Source of the DNA: Sparassis latifolia
Lineage: Eukaryota > Basidiomycota > Agaricomycetes > Polyporales > Sparassidaceae
Assembly (NCBI GenBank): GCA_018466975.1
Contig: CM031562.1
Coordinates: 1,612,001 to 1,676,000 of the forward strand
Direction of reading: 5' to 3'
Length of the DNA: 64,000 bases
Positions 42,719 through 56,146 of this stretch are shown piece by piece (within the stretch, counting starts at the first letter, position 1; every line of letters starts with the position of its first letter). The notes beneath the pieces were generated by a model, which had not been told where the DNA came from, made no database searches, and was given only the letters and a program-made list of their open reading frames with translations. A program made the position numbers and the translations under genes.

Positions 42719-43941
42719 CTATGGCTCCGTGTCCATCGGGATTTCCTCAGCGTCATGAGGATGTTCGATGACCACAACGATCTTCTGTCCCTTAAACAGA
42801 TGCGCCTGCGGATGCGTGTCGTCCTCCTCTGCGCTGATGTGCACCTTCCCTCCGCAGCCTGGCAGGCTGTCGGCTTGAACAGACGCGCCCACCACTTCAG
42901 TCCCTGTACCTTCCGTAGACGGTGACTTCACGCTAGAGCTGAGGATCCAGTGCGACAGGCTACTTTGAGTGCGTTTCAGCGGTGCTTTGGTTGGAGGATC
43001 TGAGGAGCTGGGTGATTGCAATGACTGATCTGCGAGCGCTGGAATAGAGGTGGGGGAAGAGGATAGAGGGATGTTGAACGACCGTGCTCGAGGGATGTAG
43101 ATCGACGGTGGTCGAACGCGTCCGCGGCTGCAATCGCACTGGAAAGTCTCTGTCCAGTTCTTCGTCGACATTGCCTTGTTATATTCTTTGTTGCTGGCAA
43201 AAAATCCCATGAGTATACAGAACAAATGAGGTGAAGGTACGTAGATAAAGACACGCAGCGGGCGACCTTGCGCATATATGCATGCACAAGTAGAGCGACT
43301 GTAAAAATAAGAACTGACCTGTGTGGGAGCTTTGCGATCTTCCTCAGATCCGTTGATACCAGCTCAACGCGTTTCCACTGAGGGATTTTGGGGTCGGCAA
43401 CGATGGAGTACGTGCCACAGAAGCTAATGTACGGCGGGGGCGTTGACGCAGATAAACACGCGTCATAGTACGCCTTGAGTGTAGAGGATAGTGCATCGAG
43501 CAGCGCTGGAGCGGTCTGAAATTGAACGTAGCCTTCCACGTCCACGAAATCTGCGCCACCGCCATGTTCTCCTCGATCCAATTCCACCGCCTTTCTTTTC
43601 CCGAGTAGAACGCCAACACCAGAAGATTGAGACGCTTTACCGTCAGACTTGGGACTTCCGGACGTGATCGGGTTTCCACCTGGATCCGTCAATTGCGTAT
43701 TCGACTTCTCGGCCTGTGCCATGTCCTGCAGACGCAAACGCTCCAGGCGTCTCTCCTTCTTCAGCCTCGCCTTCTCCCTGTCCTTCAGCCTACACTCTTC
43801 ACACCATTTGAAGTCATATATGGAAGGTAGAAGCTTGTGGCAGGAGCTGCATGTTCGAGATTCGGACACAGGCTTTGGCTTGCTGGGATTTAGCCCTTTG
43901 GGTGCGAGAACGAGGAAAGGGATGCGTTCAGCAACACTCAT
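42719..43941 (-). CDS. unknown protein with CxxC-CxxC zinc-binding motif
   Basis: The ATG at 43941 gives MSVAERIPFLVLAPKGLNPS. Near residues 28-45 is CSSCHKLLPSIYDFKWCEEC, two CxxC pairs 14 residues apart that probably bind zinc. A very basic helix follows (KDREKARLKKERRLERLRL). A middle segment has VEGYVQFQTAPALLDALSST and YISFCGTYSIVADP. An intron of about 130 nt (near 43,190-43,320) joins LPH to SNKEYNKAMSTKNWTETFQC, followed by CDCSRGR. The Ser/Pro-rich tail ends EEIPMDTEP. Length is about 370 aa. I believe similar proteins are common in mushrooms but know no function; a nuclear or RNA-linked role is only a guess from the basic helix. Confidence 0.72.
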
Positions 43942-44163
43942 TTTAGTGAGCACCTAGGGTCAAGAAGACAAGAAGAATAGGAACAAGCACAGAACGCGGA
44001 CAAAGGGGAATAACAATGAACAAGGGCTTTTTAAACAACGCGTGTGTGACAAGGTCGCGTCAAGTCACGATGTGACAACCGTGCTATGGAGAGATTGCGA
44101 CGCTTGGCCACCGTTTTTCTCGGACTATTGTATGACTTCTATCGTTTATCACGTCCGTCAGTA

Positions 44164-46269
<2,106 letters not shown>

Positions 46270-46549
46270 TTGGAAGGTTATTTCGCGACTCTTGCTGTTC
46301 ACGATGAATACGTTAATTGTAAACATGTGCAACAAATGTTGAGTTGAGATGATGGCTAGGTTGACCGTAAATATGTTGTACAGGTGCAGTAACATGTCAA
46401 AGAACCTCATCAGAGAATCGGAGGTCGGTTCTTTCTCTTGTCCCCAACAGTATGCTGTACAGGGAACGCATGAATTTACATATGGCTTCCAGATCTCCAA
46501 CTCGTACCCTGTTCGTTCAAGATGCAGAGAACGCCAGCGCCCAGAGACC

Positions 46550-47405
46550 TCAATTGTCGTCATCGTCAGACTCAACACGTGCCAGCCGGCTGAGCAGAGA
46601 GCCGTCAAACGCGCCTGCAGCATTTTCAGCACGCCTACTGACAGAGCGATGGAACGCAAGAGAGTACGCACGGCCCACGGCAGAAGCGTGCTTGCCTCTG
46701 TAGGCGGCCAGCGGAGACGCGGGGGAAGCAGGAGGGGATGGAAGGGACGAGGCAAACGACGTATCAAATGGCGCGTTTGCTGAGGAGGGAATAGTATAAT
46801 TGATTGTGCGGGAGGGAGTGGAGACAGGTGAGGTCGCGTAAGTGAATGATTTTTGTCGCTGAGGGCTTGACTGTGCGCGTCGGAGGCGGAAGGTAGGGAT
46901 TAGAGGTAATAATGAGACGATGATCGCAAAGATAATGGAAGAATGACGCACGCTAGTACTTGCTGACAGTCCTTTCAACGGACGCGCCAGAGGTGACATG
47001 TTGATGTTCTTGGCCGGAGAGGGTGGTGGTGGTGGATGCGACACCCGAGGATACCGCAGGGCATAAGATGCCTGGAGAATGTTTGTACTGAACACAAATA
47101 TTGCGAGGACTTCTGCTCGAGTATTCTTAGTCACACACAAGGCGCGAGAGAGGACCCTACGTACCAAGCAGACACAGCGTGTAGTACAGCGTGCTCACTG
47201 GCGCGTGGCTACGGACAATGGAGAGAGCGGTCCACAGAGAAGGCAGAGGAAGTAAGGTGGTGAGCACTGTGAGAATAAAGATCCCGATGGTGTTGGTCCG
47301 TAGTCTGGCGAGGGCTTCACTGCGTGGCAGCTTCAGGCTGTCGAAGAGTGAGGATGATGCCGCCACCGTCGACGAGGAAAGTGTTCTGGAAGTCTGCGAA
47401 GACAT
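46550..47405 (-). CDS. multi-pass membrane protein, unknown
   Basis: The ATG at 47405 gives MSSQTSRTLSSSTVAASSSL. Hydrophobic segments: TIGIFILTVLTTLLPLPSLW, YYTLCLL joined across an intron near 47,110-47,160 to AEVLAIFVFSTNILQAS, and SIIFAIIVSLLPLIPTF. A Ser/Pro-rich cytosolic-type tail with many basic residues follows, ending LLSRLARVESDDDDN. About 270 aa with three or four membrane passes. The layout (membrane segments followed by a disordered tail) resembles small nuclear-pore or ER membrane proteins such as Pom34, but no specific motif proves this. It is convergent with TGS1, with 280 bp between the stops. Confidence 0.7.
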
Positions 47406-47981
47406 ATCGAGCGTGTGTTATCCTGTTCACTCAATTCAACGGTCTTGAGTATCCCAGCCACAGAACAAATGAGCAGCAGCTAGCACAAAGATCGGTAATT
47501 GCAAGGAGCGGAGGACTGACTTCCATGAACTTTTCGCGACTGCCAACGCGAGTCACGTGTACGTCGCTTCAACGGCGGTAGATTCCGGTGGGCCGGGGTT
47601 CACCCAGCGCGAAGCGCCAAAGTCGTACCGAGGCCGACGCTGGACGACTGCGACGGCGAAAGCATGGCCTCAGGCTTCTGATCCTTCCTGACGATGACTT
47701 CGAGTTTGAAAAAAACTGGGTACCGTCTATTGCAGTCTATTCATGGCTCTGGCCAGCAGCTAATTCCGCTGAGGACTTGGACAGCCTAACTCATATTATC
47801 ATCGAGTCCGCATTTACTCCAGGTTGCGCAACTTTCGTACCCTCCTCGTCCACCTCGACGTGGTTTGCCGTAGTTCTGCCCCTATATTGACAATTTAGAT
47901 GGAAGGTGTGTACATCTAATATTATATTACTTGAAGATCCTCTGTGTGAACTGTTTTACGTTTGCAGGCTCATCCGACAGG
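47406..47981. promoter_or_regulatory. divergent intergenic between membrane protein and F-box genes
   Basis: 576 bp without a recognised feature. TTTGCAG just before the F-box ATG (about 47,961-47,967) may be the acceptor of a leader intron. Confidence 0.4.
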
Positions 47982-49684
47982 ATGAGCGACGCAACGAGCG
48001 TGCCCATCGCCCTTCTCCCCGAGGACATCCTATACGAGATCTTCTATGTTCTTACCCGTTCCACGTTCGGTACGCGCCTTGGATGTACCTATCCTGTGGT
48101 GACCCACGTTTGCCGTCACTGGCGTCATCTTGCGCTTCACTCTCCACAGCTCTGGACATTCGTCTGTGTCACTCCTTCTCGCAGCACTACGCTAATCCAA
48201 GAATACCTGGCGCGATCCAAAGATTCACCATTGTATGTCCAGTTCATCAGCTTTGGATCTGCCTTGAGGTCTCTGCCAGCTCTGGAGTTGAAGGGGCAAG
48301 TCCTCTCAGAACATGTCCATCGTATCTTTGAATTCCGTGCCGTCGGATTCTCTCGAATGGAGATGAAGGCTCTTTTGTCATCTTTCACTTCACCGGCGCC
48401 GCAGTTGTACAGTCTTCACCTCCAAACTGACCAGCGCCTCTTTGTCGAAGACCTTTTCGGTGGTCAGGCCCCAAGCATCCGCGATATTTCCATGAAGAGG
48501 GTAGCAACACCTTGGTTACCTTGCAGGAATATGACGAGACTGGATGTCGACAATCAGCCTGCACCTGCGTTGTGGGAGCTGTTGTTGACGTTGCGAAACA
48601 GTCCTGCTCTGCAGGTGTTGAAATTGGGCATGTACGGCACTGTCCTCCCTGCAGATGTTCCTGAACCCCAGGGACCAATCATTGAACTGCTCCAGTTACA
48701 GACGCTGGCTCTAATTACCCATGTCCATGAAGATGTTGCACTCATATTGTCGCATCTATCGTTCCCGCCATCAACGGCCGTCAGTCTCAAATTGAGAGGC
48801 ATCCGCATGTCACCCCTCAACCTCGACCGCGGCTGTTCTTCGTTATGCAATATGACTTCTGGTGTGCAAGATATCATCCTGGATCTGGTGTCGGACAATT
48901 CCTGGTCAACATGCGTGACTCTTGAGTCTATGGATTCGAGAATAAAGACGCAATGGGAATGGTTCGACGCCGAGCCCGACAACCTTGACCTGACGCATAT
49001 CGGCTTCGCCGCGATGTCCTTCACCGCGATCCGGCACATTTCCATCCGTGCGACGTCATATCGAACTACGGTGGCCCAGTGGCTGGGCATCCTCAATCAC
49101 ATTTCAACTGTCGTCTCTGCACACATTGATTTCGTAGATTCCATGGTGCTCCTGTTTTTTCTTGCATTGGCTGGAGGACCCGAAACAGATATACATACCC
49201 CGATATCGGTATGCCCAAATCTTAAGCACCTTATCGTCTCGCGCTTGGACGATTCCCGGGAGAATATCTTACAAAGTTTGACAAGTGTTCTTGATATGCG
49301 CGCGGCGAGGGGTGCGCGGTTGGCGTCGTTGGACATCACAATGAGATCAGGGAAAGAGTTCCCTTCTCCGCTCCTCTCCGTGCTTCGTGCTTGCGTCGAC
49401 AAGATAACCATACACTGTCGCGCGGGTACCCTTCATTATGGTAGCACAAAATCCCCAGACTGTACGTGTCTTTTGAATGCACAATCCAATATTTGCGCTC
49501 AACCCCGTCTCATTTGTCATCTAGAGGTGCTTCCCCTCTGTGTGAGTTGCTAACGAATATTAGCGAAATCAATCTTTTGGGGAGGCTCTCTTCCTTGAGT
49601 AGGATTGTCATTACGAAGCATTCTCCCGTCCTTGCCTGGCGTTGGTTTGTTTCAAGGTTTTCCCTCGGTTGCTCCTCGTTCTAG
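47982..49684 (+). CDS. F-box protein
   Basis: F-box proteins bring targets to SCF ubiquitin ligases. The N-terminus MSDATSVPIALLPEDILYEI continues FYVLTRSTFGTRLGCTYPVV, and the box region ends THVCRHWRHLALHSPQLWTF, the usual Agaricomycete F-box-like pattern (LP-EIL-EIF...VCRRWR-IA). The rest is weakly repetitive with leucine-rich stretches (LQVLKLGMYGTVL, LIELLQLQTLAL). One intron, 49466-49524, extends the product beyond the apparent stop at 49553 to 49684, giving 547 aa (exons 47982-49465 and 49525-49684). These genes are highly expanded in mushroom fungi; the target is unknown. Confidence 0.8.
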
Positions 49685-49777
49685 CGAAACACTGCAGCTC
49701 TATTATGAAGGTATATGAGGGTATATGTTGACAAATATCATGGTGCACCAAATAAATTGAGCGGCACTGCCCAGCCG

Positions 49778-52700
49778 TTAACTGGTGCCTATCAAAACTG
49801 CGTGGAATATCGTTAGCTGCTTAGCCATCCACGGATCACTTGCGACTTGCCAATGTTCATGCCTGCCCGCTTCATAGAATACTGTAGAATGCATCAGAAC
49901 TATGTGCAAAAGCCACGAAGACGAACAGACCTGAAAGTCATCACCAGTCAACACGAGAATGTCCCCATGAACAAGGGTGACCAGCAGAGCTTCCTTCCAC
50001 GTGTTCTTAGAGGGCGCCGAAGAAGTCTTCCTCTGAACCGAGGAAGGATATTTTCTCTTCTTGGCTGTACGGCGTGATAGGACCAGAGATGCTGCAGGGC
50101 TGCTCGTTGATGAAGTCGCCGCCCGGTTCGCAGCCTGTGCTCCCCCTTTCATTCGCGTAGGTGACACTTCAGATCTGACTGAGATGGATAGTTCGATGTC
50201 TGCACCGAGGCAGAGCAGCGTGATGCATGACTTCTTTGCCGGGAAGATTCCCTGCGTTAGCAGTCTCAGAGAGGATGGCCGTACAAAAAAGGCGTGAAAC
50301 TGATCACACCTTCCTCGAGCCCGTACTTGTCCAAGCGAGCACGATCAACTGATCGATCTTCAAAGAGGACTCTCCGCCGTCGGTACGTCCAAGATGGAGC
50401 ATCAACTCTTTAGCAGCGGAAACACACTCTGGAACATCCGCCCAAGGGACAGCAGGGACACCTCCTTCTTTACCAACGAAATAGGTGTAGTAAGGCCCTA
50501 TATGGACGTATGAGTGATCCTTGACTTCGAGCACAGTAAATGGACGTGTACCTGCCCCTAAGCCAGCCTTGAGACCACGCATCGGCATCTCAATCTTCAT
50601 CTGAAACTCCCTGAAGAGACGAGTGGGCTGATCCTGGTGCTTCTCTAGATTGCCGGTGAAGAGGTGCGTCGCAATCTGGGAATCGCCTAATTTGTAACGG
50701 AACACGCGCATACTATCGGGGCGCTTGACGGTGAACGACGAGACACCATCCGAAGGTCGATCCCAAGGCAGTATTTGCGGTGCCGTGGTGTATGGGTTGC
50801 GTAGGCAGCCGACATCCACAGGAGGCATGAAGTTACCTCGCTTGAGGCAAGAGTTGAGTACATAGTGTATTAGAGGCGAAACCGCCCTTACCCGACAGTG
50901 ACCACACTTCTGATGCCGCAGATTCCGTTGGACGTTCAGCATTCCACATTCTCCGCAGTGCCAGCCGTGAGACGTCGTTAGCTCGGACGTACCGTTCTCG
51001 AAGTCCTCCTGGGAAAACGTGCTCGAGGCCATGAGCTCAAGAGGTAAGAGGTTATACGGCTGCATCAACATATCAATGTCCTGATCTTCCTCTCCATCGC
51101 CCTCGCCTGTTGGCGCAGGCACCCACCAACGAGGTAGAGGACCGACCGACGGATCGAGACTGTCTCCGCCAGGTGTCCACACGAACCTGAACCGCCAATG
51201 GCGTGCATGTCGAGTATCCTGGACTGGTTGTAAGGAATTGACATCCCTGTCGAATATCTGCACATTCAACAAAACCATCAAGCATGCGAATAAGGCTTGG
51301 TTCATAACCTCACCTCCACTTCTGTAATCTTGAAGAGACCCAGAAAGACACAGCCGTACTCTTCGGGTAAGCCGAGACGCACAAGCGACGAATTCCTAGT
51401 CGCAATAATGCTGACCGGGATACGCTTCGTGTAGCAATCCAACAGAGCTTTGATCTCAGGAGGCGGATTGCCATTCAAGGCTTCATCCATCGGTGAAGAG
51501 TGGAGCTTTGGGGGAGTATATATTTCCGTTGGCCCGGCCCCGTGAAAAGTGGAAGAATGAGTGAAGGTCTCAGGGATCTGCGAGTGAACATGTGGGCCTG
51601 GAATTGATCGCATTAAAGCACCGTCGGCTGCAGAACCCGTGGCAATGAGTCGTTGCAGCTCTTGTGTATGCTGCAATATCTGTGGTAGGTAATACGAGTA
51701 AGAAGCTGAACCCCTTGCATCAGCGTTTCAGATATACGGGACACATCAAGTAGAACACTCGCAGTCATAGTATCCTTGTAAGGCAGACCCACGGCTCGAG
51801 CCAGGGATCGGAACAGCTGACATTGTGGAGCTTTCTTCCGTCTGGACCGCGCCAAATTGACACGCATCTGCCACTGGCGAAATACTCTGCATATCCGCAA
51901 CTGACAGACGTCAACTAAAGCCATCATGGCAAAAAAGTTACACCCACCCTTGCCCCAGTCTCCGTAGTCAGCAGAAGTTGAAGCAAACACGCCAAGATGT
52001 ACTCCGCGGCCCACCATGCCTTCGTGAAACTTAGTGGAGCCGTGGACTGCCGCTGGTAGCAGGGGAGGTACACTTTCAAGAGCAACTCCGCCGTAAATCA
52101 AGTAATCCCTGTACTGACACGGGTCTTGTTGCACTAGGAGATCACTTGAGGGACCGGGTACAACGTTAGCGGAGATCGAATGGAATGTCGCGGGACCATT
52201 ACGCCAAGGAACGTCTGTACTTCGCTGCTCAGGAAGCAATGGCATGTACTCCGGTGGAGGGGACGGCGATGCTGACAAGGTATATAGTCCATCCATGGTG
52301 AGAACTGGTAGAGACATAGAAGAATCACTAGCCGACTCTCGAAGCGAAGGATGAAGATACGACGGATGAGGTACAGTGCCAAACGCTCCAGTGGAGAAAA
52401 CAGGTGCAGAAATAGCGGAAGCACCAGGTAAAACGGAGAGATCAGGCGATATTAATGTCGGTAGTGAATGGTCCCGGCCTGGTAATGGAAAGGGTGGCGA
52501 GATATCGGCAGCTGTGCCAGGGGGAACGGGATTCGAGAAAGTCCGCACCCTATCAAACAATGCACTCTTGTGACTATTCTGCCGTGAAGATAGTGAGAGA
52601 TGAACTCACAAAGACAGCTCGATGACGGATTTACCATCCCACAAGTCATTTGGCCATGCCTGCCCCTCGAGGAAGAGGGTAGGAGTCTCCGTGTACTGCC

Positions 52701-53823
52701 AAACAACCCCATTCATACTTCGCGCCAGCTCCGGTATGACCTCACACAGCTCTTCTTTGCTCTGAACGACGAGAGAATACGCCTAGTAAGGAAAAGTCTA
52801 CCAACCGAACAGGTATCACCTACGTTCGCCCAGATCCGAGGGAGAGTAGAGGCAGAACCCAACGAGGCGGCTGCTGACCCTCCTAGGGTAGGTTGATTCG
52901 GAGGAGGAACAACGTGCCATGTCGGCTGATACGGAACGTCTACACACAAAGACATTGCGTAGATTCTGTCGTCGGCTTTCCCACTCACGATTGAGAGGAT
53001 GACACTTACTCTCTGTAATCTTCGGCTTGTGCATTGTACGACTGGTTTGGAGGCCACCTCTGCGCCCTGTGATGCTTTGGGGCTTTCCCTTGTCCTTGGT
53101 TCCGGTTATACCCTTGGGTTTGGGTCCGCGTTTTATTGCAGTACTTCGATTGGCATTTGAACCGCTCGGTACTTCGAACGTACATATATTGTCATGCTTC
53201 CGACGCCTTTTGGGTTTGGCAGCACCATCTTGTACCTCGTCGCTGCTGCTCTCTGGTACGACAGCATCTGAAGAAATGTTCTCTGGCGCAGAACGTGGTT
53301 GTTTGCACTTCCGCGGTCTTGACAATCTAAGACCGGGAGCAGGGGGGTTAGAGGATGATGCTCCATCCACTGTTTGATCAGGGCGAGTCGTTGTCGATCG
53401 AGTGTCCTCCTGAAGCGGTAGGTAGCTACTGCTACTCCCATTCTGCTTCTCTTTTCTTGACCTGAGTACCGACGGACCTGGAAGAATTGAAGGTGAAACA
53501 GAAAATTTGCATACTTTTCCGCTGGTCTCGCATCTTCTACAACTGGGACGCGCGCGTGTGCATCTCTTCCTGAGTTTCTTACAGGACTCGCAGCGCTCCG
53601 CCACGACATACCCACGCCGGGTTGTTTCTGGGACTGACTGTGAGTGGTCCTCCTTGCCTGAGGGAATATAAAAAATATGCTCTGGGGATATATCCTCGTC
53701 GTACGCAGCCGGCAGCGTAGCAGGGCGACAAACAGCGCTATCCCATTGTAAGGCGTATTCGGGTATGGGTTTGTCACAAAAGGGATTCACTCGATCAGTT
53801 GACGCGGAATTTGCGGTGTCCAT
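49778..53823 (-). CDS. large Zn(II)2Cys6 protein with zinc ribbon and HGD-type C-terminal domain
   Basis: Start MDTANSASTDRVNPF at 53823. The N-terminal fungal zinc cluster is CESCKKLRKRCTRARPSC then RRCETSGKVC (C-x2-C-x6-C-x5-C-x2-C-x6-C), a DNA-binding fold. Basic AT-hook-like text follows (KRGPKPKG, GRRGG) in a Ser/Pro-rich region. Around 50,950-50,880 is a CxxC...CxxC ribbon (WHCGECGML, KCGHC). Downstream are VFRYKLGDSQIATHLFTGN, PTRLFREFQ, LIVLAWTSTGSRK, FPAKKSCITLLCLGADIEL and HGDILVLTGDDFQYSMKRAG, ending IVLIGTS if a final GC-AG intron (49798-49850) is spliced. I recall similar proteins as an expanded mushroom family. The HGD-GDDF-YS block suggests a beta-helix fold of oxygenase type, but the iron ligands are not proven. 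Many exon borders are approximate; roughly 1,000-1,100 aa. Confidence 0.72.
49798..49850 (-). other. GC-AG last intron of the zinc-cluster gene
   Basis: Donor CATTG/GCAAGT, acceptor CCACGCAG, 53 nt. Splicing gives AGMNIVLIGTS and a stop, the ending I expect for the family. Reading through also reaches a stop (AGMNIGKSQ...), so this is inference. Confidence 0.55.
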
Positions 53824-54188
53824 CTCTAAGAATAAAGAAACATGACTAGTCAATTGTCAGGTAGAAAGTTGTCGCAGTATGACGCGACTGAACATGATAC
53901 ACGAACGATAAACTCCCTCGAGTACAATGTCTGCAGGTGCGTGAGTTGCGACGAGGCACTTGCTACTTCTCAGCGACCCGTAGACTACTTATCGTCGCGC
54001 ACTAGTAGCCTGAGATACTGTGATGACAAGTGGAACGCGCCGATCGTACGCGTTGAGAAAGCCAGAATTTAAGTGACGTCACGAGTCACAATCGTTCCGC
54101 GACAAGTCAGTGCTGCGTGATGCACTGGCGGCATAGTTCTCTGGGTTAAATCAGCTGCACCATGGAATTCACTGAGAACTGTAACGTG
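53824..54188. promoter_or_regulatory. upstream region of the zinc-cluster gene
   Basis: 365 bp, no gene seen, with the MITE beginning at its far end. Several CGTGACG/TGACGTCA-like words occur (GTGACGTCACGAGTCAC at about 54,073). Confidence 0.35.
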
Positions 54189-54191
54189 TTA

Positions 54192-54603
54192 CACTCAGTA
54201 AAAACTGGAAGTCAATTAAAGTCTGGTATTGTCGGGCTGAAGTCAATCAGATTCAAAATTTTGGCACCATGGTCAGGTAAAGTCCAGAAAAGTCTGTTTA
54301 CAGTCACCAAATTCATCATGCCAAGAAATTATGTGATCAAATGCCATCAAATCCTAGTCTGTAAAAGTCAGGTACCACAGTTGATTATCTCAGAATACAT
54401 AGCATTCTGAAGCTCATATGTTGCTTTTTTCTGCACTGAGGGGTTGGAACATAACTGTACAGACATGGTCTTTGAAACTATATGAGGTCATGCACGACAA
54501 GAAAACCATAAGAATAGTCACAAGTAGTCATTATGTAATAGTCAAATTTGCCAAAATTTTGAAATTGGCTGACTACACTTTGACTTTCGGTTTTTACTGA
54601 GTG
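54192..54603. mobile_element. Harbinger-like MITE, TTA target duplication
   Basis: The left end CACTCAGTAAAAACTGGAAG matches the reverse complement of the right end (CACTCAGTAAAAACCGAAAG) over about 25 bp. TTA flanks both sides (54189-54191, 54604-54606), the 3-bp TWA-type duplication of PIF/Harbinger elements. The 412-bp AT-rich body is full of AGTC/GACT words and has no transposase. Short frames inside are not genes. Confidence 0.75.
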
Positions 54604-54606
54604 TTA

Positions 54607-55058
54607 CATGGCATGCACGACCGTTGTGTCTAGCACACAACAGCCGGGAAAAGATATGGTTTGCGTGACACTCTGTGACGTCCCGCGACGGTCACACTCC
54701 GTTCCATATTCAAGACAGTACTTGGCGCCGATAGTTGGCTATCGAGTCGCCGATCCAACGACCAGCGAGCCGATCGTCTTGGGATATTACTTGTATGCTA
54801 CCAAGTTATATGCACATGCTCGTTGCTTGACATGAGAAATTAACCTAATGCCACCGGACGCACGACTTTCCTATAGGACCACAACCTGCCTCGAATTCCG
54901 TCGGAGCAGTCGAGGTAACTTATGCACTGATCTTGTCAGGGTATACAGCATGCTTTCAAGTGAACTCATCAAAAGCCGTTACATTGCCGGGAGGGACGTG
55001 ACATCCAATATGCAACATGTCGAGGTTGGCTATGTAGGACAGAAGTGATGCAGTCGGG
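54607..55058. other. intergenic
   Basis: 452 bp downstream of Sec72. No motif or splice structure supports a gene. Confidence 0.4.
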
Positions 55059-55993
55059 TCAAGAGGCGAGTATAGGAAGAAGTGTCGGGACGTTCTTCGA
55101 GGCTCTAATGCGCGACTCTGAGTCCTGCATCCGCGCCTTCAATGCCGACTCTATACTAGCCAGCATCTGAGACATTTCCTAGGTGCATGAATGCAAGTCA
55201 GTAAACTGCATACAAGCAATGACGTCACCACTAACCGAGTTGTCAGGCTCGTACGACAAGCCCAGCTGGATCGCCTCCTTCGCCTCCTCGTATCTTTCCA
55301 GCCTCATCAACGCCCTTGCCTTCCGGAAATGTCCCTTACTCCACGGTCGCTTCAGCTGGATAACAGTCTCGGCGTCGACCAGCGCGCCGACGTAGTCTCC
55401 CGCTTCCAGGAAAGCGGCGGAACGGTTGGACAGGACGGTGGAAAGCTCTTCGCGCATTATCTGCTGCGCTTCCCACGGTGGTCTCTGTGCGGCCATGTTG
55501 ATGGCCATGGTGTAGCGTTGGATGGCTTTCTCGTGCAAGCCGCCTTTAAAGAGAGTCTACGAACACGAGCGAACGGATCAGCCAAACATTCGGTGGGCTA
55601 GGGCGTCAAGCATACATTCCCCTCCTCCTTGATGTTTGTGATTGCCATGGTTAATTTCTGGGTGACAATCTGGGGTGGTGGGGGACAACGTAGGGTGGAG
55701 TGGGCAAGCAGGATTCTGGAGAGGCGGTTGAGGGAGACGTAGTCGGCGTCACATTCGACACATTTTTCGAGCGAGTGTTTTCCGCACAAGGCGGTCGTAT
55801 TGTCTGGTGGGCCAAGAGCGATATCGACAGAGCTGATGCTGGCTTCAATGAGAGCTTCCATCACCGGGTCCGGGGGACGTATGACCATCTGTGCTTGCTG
55901 GGGTGGGGGGCCATGAGTGTGAGGGGGCTGGCTGGGGCCATGGGTATGGCTGTGGGGAGGCTGACCGGGAGCGTGGGTGTGCGAGTGAGACAT
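55059..55993 (-). CDS. SEC72: Sec72-type TPR protein of the ER translocation complex
   Basis: Peripheral subunit of the Sec63 complex for post-translational import into the ER; its TPR domain binds Hsp70. The start MSHSHTHAPGQPPHSHTHGP is His/Pro-rich, which is odd but in frame. Then CGKHSLEKCVECDADYVSLN continues RLSRIL, the family's CxxH/CxxC-like block. ITNIKEEGN is joined across an intron near 55,556-55,618 to TLFKGGLHEKAIQRYTMAIN (first TPR). LSNRSAAFLEAGDYVGALVD, then PWSKGHFRKARALMRLERYE, are further TPRs. A last exon (EMSQMLASIESALKARMQDS) ends at 55059. About 270 aa. It shares a 153-bp promoter with the divergent acetyltransferase gene. Confidence 0.85.
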
Positions 55994-56146
55994 GCTGGCA
56001 GACGATGGACGTTGAGCAGCTTAATGGCAATCCTGGAGTGCTTGCCACGTGCCGTGAGAAACCACTACTGCATCTCCCAACCCTAGGCTATGGTTTGTAA
56101 TTCCCTCGACCGTCTTGAATCGCCCAAGGCATGTCTGCCTCTGACG
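55994..56146. promoter_or_regulatory. compact bidirectional promoter SEC72/KAT14
   Basis: Only 153 bp (96 bp if the upstream ATG at 56090 is used) between two head-to-head start codons. No TATA box. CCACGT/ACGTGGC-like words lie at about 56,044-56,052. Confidence 0.55.

Noticed and set aside
54162..54835. Short frames between the zinc-cluster and SEC72 genes
   Set aside because: Most lie in the AT-rich MITE at 54192-54603 and none has motif or splice support.
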